Assembly (NCBI GenBank): GCA_018524725.1 | Contig: JAEUWP010000288.1 | Span: forward strand, 62,001 to 126,000 | Source: Podaxis mareebaensis | Lineage: Eukaryota > Basidiomycota > Agaricomycetes > Agaricales > Agaricaceae | Length of the DNA: 64,000 nucleotides | Direction: 5' to 3' | Part shown: positions 49,211 to 60,599 of the stretch, piece after piece | Layout: each line of letters starts with the position of its first letter | How positions within the stretch are numbered: the first letter of the stretch is position 1 | Position numbers and translations under genes: made by a program | The notes under the pieces: generated by a model | Seen by the model: the letters and a program-made list of their open reading frames with translations, nothing else | Databases searched by the model: none | Told to the model about the DNA's origin: nothing

Positions 49211-49898
49211 TGTTACAAATATTGTGAACTCCAAGATGACTAAAGAGCCTAAGGAGACTGAAGGAGAAGAATTGGATTTGATGAAGTGAATGCTGATCAA
49301 TCTTTGGCAGGAGATAATGGAACTACAGTAGTTACTTGATTGGGAAATGTGTGAGAAGATAGATAATGCATGCTGATACCATGGAGTTTACTTCCCTTGT
49401 GATGATGATTTGTGATCTAAACTTATATCTTCTATTTTCAGATGCTCTGCCTTATATTTGGACTCAGTATACTTTTCAGCTCTTTCTACATACTTATGCT
49501 GCATCAATTATGTTCACTCATGTAGACTTTCTTATGCCTTCCCTTTATATGTCCTATACAGATTTATGCCTTATGCTCTCCCGCCTATGTCCTATACCCT
49601 ATGCTTCCTTTATCCTTTTGACATCTATGTAGGATTTGATCTACTTCCTAAGTAGTCAACTGGACTTGCATATGTATACTGCCTGGACTTGTAGATTAGA
49701 CCAAGTCTAATCTTATTGTGTGTTACACATCTACTGTTGTGCACCAATAAGGTATCAGCTCTTTGCCCTTGTAATGAGTCTCCCTTGTCTCTGGTGTCTT
49801 TTTAGTATCTGTCCTGTAAAGAGTGTGATCTATACAAGTTTGCTTCCTAATGACAATGTGAATTGCCACTCAAGGTTAAACTACTGAGAATAGAGTCA
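49211..49898. repeat. LTR-like unit 2 of a tandem pair
   Basis: About 690 bp, TGTTACAAATATTGTGAAC to AATAGAGTCA, separated from unit 1 by one base. Its right end adjoins the Gypsy gag/pol remnant, so it may be that element's 3' LTR read on the minus strand. Confidence 0.6.
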
Positions 49899-50299
49899 AA
49901 AGAGTGGGCCCTTCAGACCAAGGTGGGACAATGCTCACCTACTCACTCTCAATACAAGGATGGGCTCTGGCTTAGGTGCTGCTAGCCAAAGAAGAAACCT
50001 TGTAACATGATATTACAAACATCAATCTCTTCTATCTCCATGTTTATCTTTCATTCTATGGTCTTCTCATCTCTTGCTCTTCTGTCATTGCCTCCTATTG
50101 CACCTTGGTTATCAGTCATGCTTTACTTCTCTGAGTTATACTATATTTAGCATTTAGACTCAGTGATACTGAATGTAGATGATTTCCCTATTCAAATAAA
50201 TCTACAGTCTTATCCTGGGCTTAGTCTAGTATAATTAGAACACTGAAGTAGTTATGAGCCTTCTTGATTAGGATAAGTAGGATAGTGTTGCTTGTCTAT

Positions 50300-52510
50300 T
50301 AAAGTAGCTTGTAAAGTAAGTAGAACTTACCTTTATAATTACATTTACATAGCATGAGAATAGGAGTATCTTCTCTCTCCTTTATCTTCTTGCCATATGA
50401 GAGCTCTACCTGCCTTGACAGGATAACTGGCATAACAGCTACATCACTGGAGAAGCCTGTGACCTTACAAGTCATATCCCTCCTAGTGATAGCCTTTGCA
50501 AGATCTCCAAACAGCCTCTAGCCCTTAGTAGATAGATAGGCACTCTCTTTTGAGCTTAATAGTTCCAGGTTGTCTTAGGACAGTATCTCTGCATTGGCAT
50601 AACATCCATACTGTGTCTGAGTAACAGATAGTGACCATTTTTATTTCTCATTATGAAAAAACACTTGTCCCTTGAGGGAACCTGCTGTTCAACACCTGCT
50701 TTCTCAAGCTAAATATGGAGCATAGAAGTATAAGGTAGCTAGGAGTTTTACTTGATACACATCACCCATTCTGGTGTGTATCTTCTTTTCTCTTCCCACA
50801 ACATATACTGGTTTCCTGACATGCTCCTTTTGTAGTTCAAAGGCAGTGCTGTAGTATCCAGATATGTATGATTTATTCCCAGTCATGGTCAGTGAAGTTA
50901 GCTGGGATGCTACTTCACATTGTTCCAGCCAAGATTGAACACAATCAATTTCAGAATTGACCTTCATTGTTCAACAATGCTGATTGGAATAGTAGCTTAA
51001 AATATGTGCCAGTTCATCTTTCAATCCATCTCAAAGATGAAGTGAGCAACTAGGTGGGGCTTGTTCAATCTCAACAAGCTCAGGCATGACTGCATATTCA
51101 CCCACCTCTTTTTCATAAATACCAGCTTCTTCAGTGTGTTCTACCTCAATATCTAGACTTACCATCCCAATGTGAATAGTGTCAAGCCCTTTAGTCATCT
51201 CTGCCAGCTCACAAAGATTCTCAGCCTTCCAAATTGCTGAAAGTTTGATATTATGACTAGATATGCCAGGAGGTTGATTCCCACTTGTCAAGGTTACATG
51301 ATTGCAGTAGGAGCACTATTGGGACATATGTCCTACTTCTCCACAATCAAAGCATTAATTCTCAGCTCACATACAGCCCAGCTCAGCTGGGTTCAATCAG
51401 TTTTGATACCCTTCATTTTAATTGTGTGGCCTTTGCTTGCCCTGGTTATAGTCCCAGTCTTAAGGGGTTTGACAATACATGGAGGCAACTCTAGCAGAAT
51501 CCTGCATTCCTCTTTGGCTTTGATGGCCATGTTGGGTGTGAGCTCAATCAACACCTTGCTGAAAGTTACACCATCCATTCTCATGCCTGTAGGGCCTTCC
51601 TTAGTTATGCTAGTCCTCTTTCCAAGTGCTTTGGTCTTGTTAATCATATTGGTCACATTGGTCTTGACCTCTTCTCTATTACATATTTCACCTGTCCCTT
51701 CAGCAATTTGACTTGAAATGATCATGCACAATTGTTTCAGCAATCTCATTAAGTTTAGCAGCTTAAGGAATAGAGTTATTAAGAGGAGGTATCCAGGTTA
51801 AGTTTGTCTTTCCATAATACCTTCTGGATTTCAGGCCATAGGTCATTCCATAACTTATGGGCTTTGGAATGCTTACCAGCATGCCCCACAGTTATGAAGA
51901 GTTCATTCAACTCTGAAGCATACTCCTTCACCAATTGAGCACTCTAGTGGCACCTCTTGAGTTTACAATGTTGTATGGCCCTGAAATTTACAGGGAACAG
52001 ATAGTTGAATAATTCTATAAAAAATCTTTTCAGGTCCTATTTCTTTGGGTTGAAAGCTATCTCTCAGGTATAGAAGGTGTATGCTCTACCAGTGAGGAAG
52101 TTGGATATTATTCAGACCTGTTGATCTCTTGGTACTTGTCCATGTTGACATAGTTGGTGGTTTGGGTCATGAAGCAATGGAAGAGCTGGACATTGGCAGT
52201 ACCATCATACCTCTTAGGTAGGATAGGTTTCAAGAGTGTCCATTTAGAGTGCTTTTTAGACTTTCAATGTCTCTGATGCCAGGGGTGTCTTTCTATGAAG
52301 AAATCCAGGGATGAGCTTGAGGGAGGGCTCAAGTCATCACCCTCACCCCCTTCCCTCCATCATCTGATGAGTCAGGCTCACTCAAGCCAGATAGAGTGTC
52401 TCTCTCCAAACTTAAGTGGGGATCTTTGCCTGGAGAGGAAGGACTTTCATCTGGGCTGTCTGAAGGATCTAAGAACTCAGGGGAAGTCTTACTAAGGTGC
52501 CTCCCCCCAT
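50300..52510 (-). mobile_element. Gypsy (Ty3-like) retrotransposon, 3' part of gag and start of pol, decayed
   Basis: Minus-strand fragments follow the order of basidiomycete Gypsy Gag: RYDGTANVQLFHCFMTQTTNY (about 52220), FLTGRAYTFYT, LKRFFIELFNYLFPVNFRA, VKEYASELNELFITVGHAG, KLWNDLWPEIQ (about 51830). Then comes a zinc knuckle CFDCGEVGHMSQ (about 51340), NQPPGISSHNI and MGDVYQVK..YAPYLA (about 50720). Stops interrupt every segment and include TAG and TAA as well as TGA, so it is older than the LINE within it. No reverse transcriptase, RNase H or integrase was found downstream; most of pol is missing. Confidence 0.75.
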
Positions 52511-52525
52511 TACTGAAGGAGTGTC
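52511..52525. repeat. Target-site duplication, left copy
   Basis: TACTGAAGGAGTGTC, identical to 59401-59415, directly abutting the LINE 3' tail. Confidence 0.92.
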
Positions 52526-52811
52526 TTTTTTTTTTTTTTTTAAATTGATGTTTATTGCAATAGACCTAGCTACTACAAATGGGTGCATGATAGCAGTCCC
52601 AATACTGAAACTAGAAAGAAGAGGAAAGAAAGAGAGAGAGAAAGAGAAATGAAAGAGGATAGGAGCAGGGGAGCTACACTAGAGGCAAGTGAGATGAAAA
52701 GAGAGCAGAGACTAACTTATCAAAATGCAAGGTGAGAAAGAGACTCAAAGTGGAAGAGGCATAGGAGCAGGGGAGCTAGCTACAAGGAAAAAGGGGAAAT
52801 ATAAAAGACCC

Positions 52812-55800
52812 TCAGTGTACATCTGGAACTCCGTTTCTTGCAAGTCGCTCTCTGTGGTTGAGGTGGTGGGTGGTGAACTCCTCTTGAGTTATGAGTCCTT
52901 GAATCTGGTTGGCAAAGGAAAAGGCTGTGGGGTTCTGGTCTAGGAACTGTATAATCCAGAAGAAGCCATCATGGGCTCCTACTGGGTAGCAGAAGCAGGG
53001 GCAGTTGTCAAGGATGTAGTCCCATGTCTCGAGGTGTTCACTGTATGGGCAGGAAGTGATGTGGTACCTGGGGAAGAAGCACTGTTGAAAAGCACCAATA
53101 GGCACATGATTGGTAACACAATGCATGAAGCATGCACATAGTTGGGCATTCTTCCCAAGGGGCAAGTTAAGCCAAGTACTGCCTTTGGTGTATTTGGGTT
53201 GAAGGGGCTGCTTGGTGGGGTTGAGGAGGGGGAGCCATGAATGACCATGATAGGCCAGATCATTCATGTGCTGTTGCCATAAAGATAGGCACTTTTGCAT
53301 ATAATGATTGCAAATGAAGCCAAGGGACGTGCAAATGGGTTGATGACATGGGTTGGGGAGGCAGAGAGATTTAGTGAGGGTGTGTGCCTTGTGATGAATG
53401 GACCAGTTGGCAGATGATGGGATAGACCAGAAGTGGACATGATTGAGTGGGGAGGAGGAGAGCCAGGTATGGAGTAGAGGAGTGACTGCAATGGAGTCTG
53501 GATGCATGCTGTGGGGTCTATAAGAAAACAGAAGTTTAGCTGAAGAGATTGAGTCCATAAAAACAACAATCAAAGATACATTAAGAGAGGAAGAGAGAGA
53601 AATAGAGGAGAATAAACTGAGGTGGAGAGCATACAATTTGGAATCAGAAGCAGTAACTTCACCACAGGGGTGAACAGTGGAGGAAAGAATGTCTGAATCA
53701 GAAGAGTTAAAGACAAGAAAAGTGGAAGTGGCAGAGAGGGAGGGGTTGGAAGGGACAGAACCATCTGTAGCTACAGTGAGTGAAACAGGGGATGAGAAGG
53801 AGAGGTCCTGAGCATGGGAGGCATTGGTGATGTGTAGTGCCATGGCACCTTCTTTTGAAGGGTCAGGACACTCAAAGAACTTTATTTGATTGCTAAACAA
53901 GTCCAGCAGGTGCTGGCTAGGTTTGGTGCTGGGGTGGAGACACTGAAACTGGTCTGTGACCAGTTGGGCATCTGAAACAAAGTTGAGTGCCATTGAGCAC
54001 AGTTTGGTTTGATGTGCATCTAAAGGGTCGATATCACAAGTTAGAAGTTTGAGGGGATGGGAGGAGGGGAGGGTGTAAAAATGGAGGGAGCATTGTTTGG
54101 TGAGCTTGAAGAGGTGGAGTTGGATGGGGATGAGGCCAGCAATAGCCTCAACCCCTCCTGAGGGAGTAGTGCAGAATGCACCTGTAATCCAGAGGGTGGC
54201 TTGGCATTGCATGTGCTGGAGAGACTTGATGAGTCTGTAATATTGAGCATTTTGATTGAACCATAGTCAGAAACCATAGATAGCAATGGGAATGACACAG
54301 GATTGGTAGAGGAGTCTCTTGTGAAGAGGGGAGAGACTGCAGATGGAGTTGCTGAGCATGTGCATGCATTGAACCATGGAGAGTGCCTTGGTGGAATAAA
54401 AATGGACATGTTCTTTGAACATGAGGCCTCTGTCAAACCAGAAGCCTAGGTATCAAAGATAGGGTTTAGGGTGGATGGTGAGGGAGTCATCAATGGTGAT
54501 GGGGGGATTGGGATCATGGGAGGGTTGATTGGAAAAATGAAAAGCCTCAGTTTTGTCTCTTTTGAGGACAAAGCCAAGGCAGCAGAGGTAGTCTTTGCAG
54601 TTCTTGTAGACCTGTGAAAGAAGACAGCAGTTAGTGGCAAAGGAGTCTGATTGAACAACAGTAAGACCATCATCCACAAATGAAATTATTTTACAATGGG
54701 GGTCATTGGAAAATTTGTATATAAACAGGGAAAGAGAAAGGGCAGTAAGGATGGGTGAAAGAGTGGAGCCTTGGCCTACACCAACTGAAGCAGGGAATTT
54801 GGGGGATTGTTTATTGTTCCATGAGTAGGTAGTGAAACAATTTTTTAAATAATCAGAAAAGAAGGAGATGAGGTGAGAATTGAAGCCTTGGCAGCAAAGA
54901 GTAGAGGTGAGGATTGTGTGATTGGTAGAGGGGAAGAATTGCACCACATTGAAGGTGATGACACTGGTCTTGAGCTTTCATTTCCAACCTGTACATACAA
55001 GGTGAGTAACATAGATGCCAGCATCCTCAGTGGAGCACTGGATAATGCCTCCAAATTGGAGGGGGTGAACGAGATTGTGTTGGGATGCTTTGAATTGCAT
55101 CCTAGCAGAAATCATCTTCTCAATCAACTTACCAAGTGTGTTCAGAAGGACTATAGGCCGAAACATCTTCAGGGTTGAGTAGTGGGGTTTGTTGGGTTTA
55201 GGGATGATGACAGAGGTGGAGTTTTTGAAATGTTCTGGCCATGTAGAGAACTCAATGCATTTAGAGGTGAATAGAAGAAAGTTGTGGTGTAGGCTGTCAT
55301 TGGACATCAAGTGTTTGATGTGAGCCCATGAAAGGTGGTCAGGACCAGGGGTAGAAGAGTTGGCGCATGGGTTGAGGGCATCAAAGAGTTCAGCATTAGA
55401 GAAGGGGAGCCATGGGTGCTCCAGTTGGGCATCAAATGACTCAATTGCACTCACATCAACTTATCAGTTGGCAGTGGAATTGTAAGATGAGTTGAGGGCA
55501 TGCCAAAGGTCATCTAGTTCATCACAGCTCTTTCCATTGTAGGTAATTGATTGGGAGGGAGGGAGGTTACATTTGCCAACCCAGGACATGAGATTCCAGG
55601 GATGATGGTCTTCTTCAGCAATGTCTTTAATCTTCTTGTCAAAGAAGGCACATTTAGCTTGATGTGTAGTGCATTGGAACCTGGTCCAGTTGGCTTTGGA
55701 CTTGTGATTTTGGAAGGCTCTTAAAGCTGAGGAGCACTTCAGGTTCCACCATGGTTTGGATCAGGTGCATATTTTGACAAGTTTGGCATTTCTCTGCCAT

Positions 55801-56813
55801 TCTTGACTGATGATTTGGGACATAGTGAGAGTGTAGGTGTGAACATTGTCAGCATTGGCAAAGTTGGATGGGATGGCTTGTAAGCAAATGCCGATAGAAT
55901 AAAGGAAGGCAGCTTCTTCTTCTGAGTCCCTTGGGATGGTGAGCTTCTCAATGAAGGGTTGGAAAGGGGAGGGGATGGGGAGGAATGTAAGGAGGGGTTG
56001 GTGGTCAGATGTGTATTGCCAGTCATCATGGATTTGATGGACTGGGTTTTGGGATGATTTGTCTATCATAAAGATCAAATCAATGACAGATGGGTGTTTG
56101 TTGACATCATATGGGATGTGGGTATACTTATCCTCAGATGGTGTTGAAAGCGATAGACCTAGACTATTCATGATGTCTGTCAGTAAGTCTCCTCAGGTGG
56201 TGTGGTGAGTGATATGAGGGTCCCATTCTGGCAAGTGGGAATTGAAGTCTCCACCTATGCAAACAAGGTTTTTTGGGAGGAGGTGAGTGCATGATTTGAG
56301 GTAAGAAATAGAGGAATCATCTGATGGTTCAAAGTAGCAATTAAGAAAATAGATCTTCTTTGGGAAAGAGAAAGAAATGAGCTGGAAATCTGGGGATGAA
56401 ATAATGTTCAGATGGGAAGTGGGCATAAGGGAATCACAAGAGCAGCAGATGAAGGTGGCTGTATGAGGGCATTCTTCATCAGATAAGAAGACATGCCAAT
56501 TGGGATTATATGGTGTTCCTTTGTATGGGACTCCTTCAGAGTCTTCAGTGGAGGGGATATTGTGAATAATGCTAAAGGGAGGTTCCTGAATGCACAAAAT
56601 GAGAATGTCTTTGAATAAGGGTTCACTCAACAGGAGTTCAACTAGAGAAGAGGAATGGTGAACATTGAAGAAAAGAATGGGAATAGAAGAAAATGAAGAT
56701 GAAGTGGGCAAATTAAGAGGTCCTTTAGACATTAATGGTACTGGAGTTGAAGTCACAGCAGTTCTTTTCTGCCTTAAGTTCATGAAGCTTGGAGGAAATC
56801 CAATCCCAATCAT
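52812..56813 (-). pseudogene. LINE ORF2: AP endonuclease, reverse transcriptase, RNase H
   Basis: One reading frame of about 1,334 codons with six interruption sites. Endonuclease: ILILCIQEPPF and GGDFNSHLPEWDP. Reverse transcriptase: NSSTPGPDHLSWAHIK, FKNSTSVIIPKPNKP, FRPIVLLNTLGKLIEK, TFNVVQFFPSTNH, GVGQGSTLSPIL, and FVDDG at the catalytic Asp-Asp. RNase H: VATDGSVP, ASDSKLYALHLS and VVFMDSISS. Stops lie at about 56190, 55758, 55450 (TGA TAA), 54975, 54450 and 54263; each first stop is TGA, mostly where related elements carry Arg or Lys (for example before YLGFWFDR). The catalytic residues visible are intact. Confidence 0.88.
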
Positions 56814-59310
56814 ATCAGTGATAGAAGAAAGGACATTTGTCTGAGTTCACGTGATGCTCCTTGGAGTCACATGAGAGACAGTGAAAAGAGGTCACATGAG
56901 GACACTTTGGTACATTGGCAGGGGTGGGGGGTCAAGGGTTTAGGCCAGTTTTGCCCTGGCAACAGAAGCCATCATGTTGGTAGTTTTTCATGTGATGGGG
57001 GTCACCACAGATAGAGCATCTGGGATTATGTGCTCTGCAGAGGTATGTAGGGTGACCCCACCTCCAGCATCTATTGCAGAGAGGGGCAGCAGTACACATG
57101 GAGGCTCCATGGAATGTGCAGACTCAATTCTTGAAGAGGAGGGTGTGGTTGATGAAAAGTTTTGCTCTGGTGGCTGATTGAGAGTCCCAGAGGTTGAAGA
57201 AAAGTATAGTAGAGTCAGAGTGAGGAGAGACCCAATGGAAGTGTGGTTTACCAATGAGATGTTGGATCATCTCATGATAGGGGGAGTTTTTGATGACTTC
57301 TTTAAAGTCATCAGCAGTATGCAGTGTCCCATTGGGGTGGAAGTATGGTAAATTCATGAGTTTCATGAATGACTTTGACATGGGGAGAGAAGGGACAATA
57401 GCATCCCTTATCTCTGAGGTAGCGAAGGCAGACTGATTAGAGTCAGCAATACCTTTCTTGACAATGAGGAGTTCCTCATCAGTTGTGACTTGGTTCATGG
57501 TGAGCCAGAGGGTCCAGTTGTTAGACTTGGCTGACTCAATTTTAAGGAGGAAGCCCTTCTGATGGAGGGCATTGTTACAATTTCTCACCACCAGGTCAAG
57601 GGAGGTGATGAGAATGGGCTTGAACATGTCATTGTAGGGCACAACAATGTTCTTGTGTGAGGGACCTTGGGTGGCTTTGGGAGAGTTAGAGGGACGAGGG
57701 GAGGGTTTGGGGGAAGTGGATGGGGATTTGATATCCCCAGAGGATTGGAGGAAATTAATGACATTGACTGGCAACATGTGGGGGAATTGATTCTGAAGAG
57801 CTGCATATTTCATCAGCTCTTCAGGTTGCATGGGTGAGTTTGAAGCTGCCTTGGCATAAGATGACCTTTGAGTGGAGGGGGAAGGGGTGTTAGACCTGGG
57901 GCAGGTCTTATAGTTAATGGGAGGGGGGGTGGATGGAGGGGGGGAAGGTTTAGGAGGGGCTTGAGGGGGGAATGTGGGAGCAACAATAGGCTTATGCTGA
58001 GCTTGGGCTGCTACCAGTTTGTGAGGTGCCTTTTGGCAGGTAACAGTTGACCATGAGCTAGAATTTGTGTCACCTTTCCCAGAGTTTTGATCTCCAGGTT
58101 GGGCTTTGGGGTGAATGGCAATGGTGGGAGGGGGGGGGAGCATTTTAGTATCTATATTAGAGCCTGAGGACTCACCTGGTTTAGTGGGATCAATGGGTGG
58201 GAGGCATGAGAGGGCAATTGCTTGTGCAGTGTCCTTAGCAAATTGCAAAGAATCTGATTCTTGGGAAAATCCCAAAGACTCAGATGTGATAGTGGGATGT
58301 TCTGGGATAATCCCATAAACATTTGAGAGGAGAGGAGAGGACACTGCCAGAGCCTTTTCAGCCTGACATTCATGCCAATGACCAGTTGACATGGGGGTTG
58401 GGGTGGGAGAGAGGGTGTGGGATGGGGGAAATTGCATAGAAATGGCATCATATAGGTGCACATTATGGTTGCCAAAAGGAATGGCCTTGTTACAAAGTTG
58501 CTCTGAATGAGCAATTGTTTGCATAAAGTTGATGAGAGAGGGAATACCCTCAAATGTAGAGAAGTCACCTCCATTGTTGGCCCAAGAAGAGAGCCAACTG
58601 GAGGTAAAGGAGATGAGCACTGTGAGGATGTCTAGTCCTTTGGTGTCAGATGTGTTTGTGACATCAATGTCTGTGAAGATGACACCAAGGGCATTACAGA
58701 CTGCTGACCAATCCATTCCATGGGACAACTGTGCATCACCTTGAGGCTGCATGCAGGATGGAGGGGAGATGGGGGTGAAGGTAGGGAGAGTGGAGAGGGG
58801 GTCTGAGGGTTGGGATTCATCCCAGGCAGATCTGGGGGTTGGGGGAATGAAGCTATGTGCAGCAGCAATGGATTGGGAGGCAGTGAGGATGCAATGAGAT
58901 GATGGAGCAACCTCAGGGGACATGATTTGTTCCTCATGAACCAGTGCAAGAGAAGGGTGGAGGGAGTGAGGAGTACTGACTCCTTCAGATTCATATTGTT
59001 CTTCCTCAGCTGAGTGGGCAGAGGAAGCAGTGTCATCATTGTCAGTTACTTTAAGGCTTTTGTGAGCCTCATTTGAGAGCAATTGATTGGTAGAGATCGA
59101 GTGTTTGGTGCCTAGAGAAGGAGCAGGCAAAGGGGGCTTGTGAATGAAGCTCACAGAGCCAGATGGTTCAAAGAAAGGTCCCTCAGAGGCAGCTTGAGGG
59201 AGGGTAGATGAGGGCACTAAATTAGCACTTGAGTGTTGACAATGGAAAACTTTGGAGGCAGCCTTGTTCAGAGCTCCAGTGACACCTGAAGGGCCTTTGG
59301 ACTCTGCCAT
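56740..59310 (-). pseudogene. LINE ORF1: Gag-like nucleic-acid-binding protein
   Basis: ATG at 59310, open for 728 codons to a TGA at 57124, then in the same frame through two more TGA codons to about 56735. The N-terminal two thirds is Pro/Ser-rich and disordered. An RRM-like region with MLPVNVINFL, ITSLDLVVRNCNNAL and WTLWLTMNQVTTDEELLIV precedes the zinc knuckles CNRCWRWGHPTYLC, CSICGDPHHMKNY and CLSCDSKEHHVNSDKC, which now lie after the first stop. The product would coat the LINE RNA. As it stands it would end before the knuckles. Confidence 0.82.
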
Positions 59311-59400
59311 AATGATTTAGGACTGAAAGTTTTATTTCTTGTACTATGAATAACTGTTCCACAAAGTTTAAGGTGGTGGTTACTGAGAAAGGAAGGGCTG

Positions 59401-59415
59401 TACTGAAGGAGTGTC
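59401..59415. repeat. Target-site duplication, right copy
   Basis: TACTGAAGGAGTGTC, identical to 52511-52525. It marks the 5' end of the LINE. Confidence 0.92.
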
Positions 59416-59935
59416 CATTAGTATCATTCTCTGTTTTATTATCTAAAGAGTTAGATCCCAAGGAGCTTGAGTCATCAATGCTACTTTTTCCAGCTAATAA
59501 TTTTGTATTCCTTGTACTTTTCCTTTGAGCATCCCTGAAGCCTTTGTCAAGGAAACTCTTGGGATCAATCCAGTTTGCTGGCAGTAAGTTACATTCTCCT
59601 CTACTATGTGAAGCTCAAGAGCTTTTCAGTTTCTTGTTATTTGAATCCACAGTATCCTTTATTCTCTTCATGTAATTCTCAGACAGGGGAATAATAAAAG
59701 ACCTACAGCTAGTCTGGTTTTGTGAGATCCCTTGTTCTTTCTGGAATTTTCATTTGCATTTTTTTTAGACTTTTCATATTCCTTGATAGCCTTTTGTTAT
59801 TCCTTAACATTTAGTCCACTCTCAGGCATTCCTGCAGCACCCCAGTTCCATGGGTCAGTGCCATTTCCCTTATCCTTTTTCTTCTTCAGGTCAGAGTCCT
59901 TATTACTCAACATGCTTATTGATGAGGGGAGAATG
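59416..59935 (-). mobile_element. Gypsy retrotransposon, 5' part of gag (other side of the LINE)
   Basis: Minus strand starts MLSNKDSDLKKKKDKGNG (about 59915) and continues DPWNWGAAGMPESGLNVKE, KAIKEYEKSKKNANE, as in the N-terminus of basidiomycete Gypsy Gag. It resumes beyond the LINE at 52510. Stops are present. 59936-60015 holds the presumed 5' leader. Confidence 0.7.
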
Positions 59936-60015
59936 GTTGCTGCTACACAAGCATTGCATCAGTGGAGAGTAAACTAGTTACTCACAATCTGAGGCTGGTC
60001 GAATGGGAGCAAGAT

Positions 60016-60568
60016 TGTTGAAGTGTACAAAGGGTGAGTCTTGAGGTGTACCAGAGAAGATATGACCAAGTTGAAAGTAGCGAGGTATGTTGAGCTGAGT
60101 AGCTTAGTAGTTGAGTAGATCAGGAATGTAAAACTCCAGTTGGTTCTCAAGTATGCTACTACATGAAGGTTTAAATACGTAGAGCTACGAAACTGGGTCA
60201 AGGGTAAAATACATGCATGAGTAAGTAAACATAAGGCATATGCACGTATATCATGAGTAAAAAGCATGTAAAAGATAAAATAAGAAGGAACATGACTCTA
60301 CCGTATGTTACAGGAGTCATCTGCAGTCAAAGAATGTTTCTACAAGTCATAATCCATGAGGATATGAGTAATACTAACACAGGCCATACGTCTATGTATG
60401 TGTATGAGAGTATTAATAGAAACAGATCAATCTAATCATAGCTCAAAGCTATGGAAGGTTCCAAAAATATGTTAACTCTGTCAATGCAGAGCATATACAT
60501 CAAGGATTCAGCATGTAGTGCCAATGGCAAGTATATGCATAAGCATAATGCTGATTAATTCCTCAACA
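60016..60568 (-). repeat. Copia 3' LTR
   Basis: On the minus strand it starts TGTTGAGG directly after a purine tract (GAGTGAGGAGGAG, the plus-strand primer) that follows the Copia RNase H frame, and ends CTTCAACA at 60016. Ends are complementary with one mismatch. Its length of 553 bp is normal for Copia. The lower edge was set from the terminal match only. Confidence 0.6.
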
Positions 60569-60599
60569 CTCCTCCTCACTCGAAATTGTCAGAGCATGA

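Larger units (their letters stand above)
52526..59400 (-). mobile_element. Full-length LINE, Tad1-like, inserted in Gypsy gag
   Basis: 6,875 bp between perfect 15-bp duplications (52511-52525, 59401-59415). In element order: about 90 bp of 5'UTR, ORF1 (Gag-like with zinc knuckles), ORF2 (AP-endonuclease, reverse transcriptase, RNase H, Cys/His-rich end), a purine-rich 3'UTR and a 16-nt poly(A) tail. An internal RNase H together with an APE-type endonuclease fits the fungal Tad1 clade. The host sequence it split is Gypsy gag, which resumes on the other side. No frameshift was found in either ORF; the defects I found are nonsense codons. Confidence 0.92.
44816..60015. repeat. CpG-depleted nested transposon block
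   Basis: About 15 kb in which CG dinucleotides are nearly absent, with runs of over a kilobase (for example 46.0-47.0 kb) where I find none. TG and CA are abundant. Edges are sharp against CG-containing DNA on both sides. It contains Gypsy pieces, two LTR-like units, a full-length and a truncated LINE, and decayed Lon and DnaJ genes. The pattern fits long-term cytosine methylation with deamination, as known for methylated transposons of Agaricomycetes. AT-rich stretches 46040-46740, 47510-47982 and 48362-48529 hold nothing further that I recognise. Confidence 0.8.
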
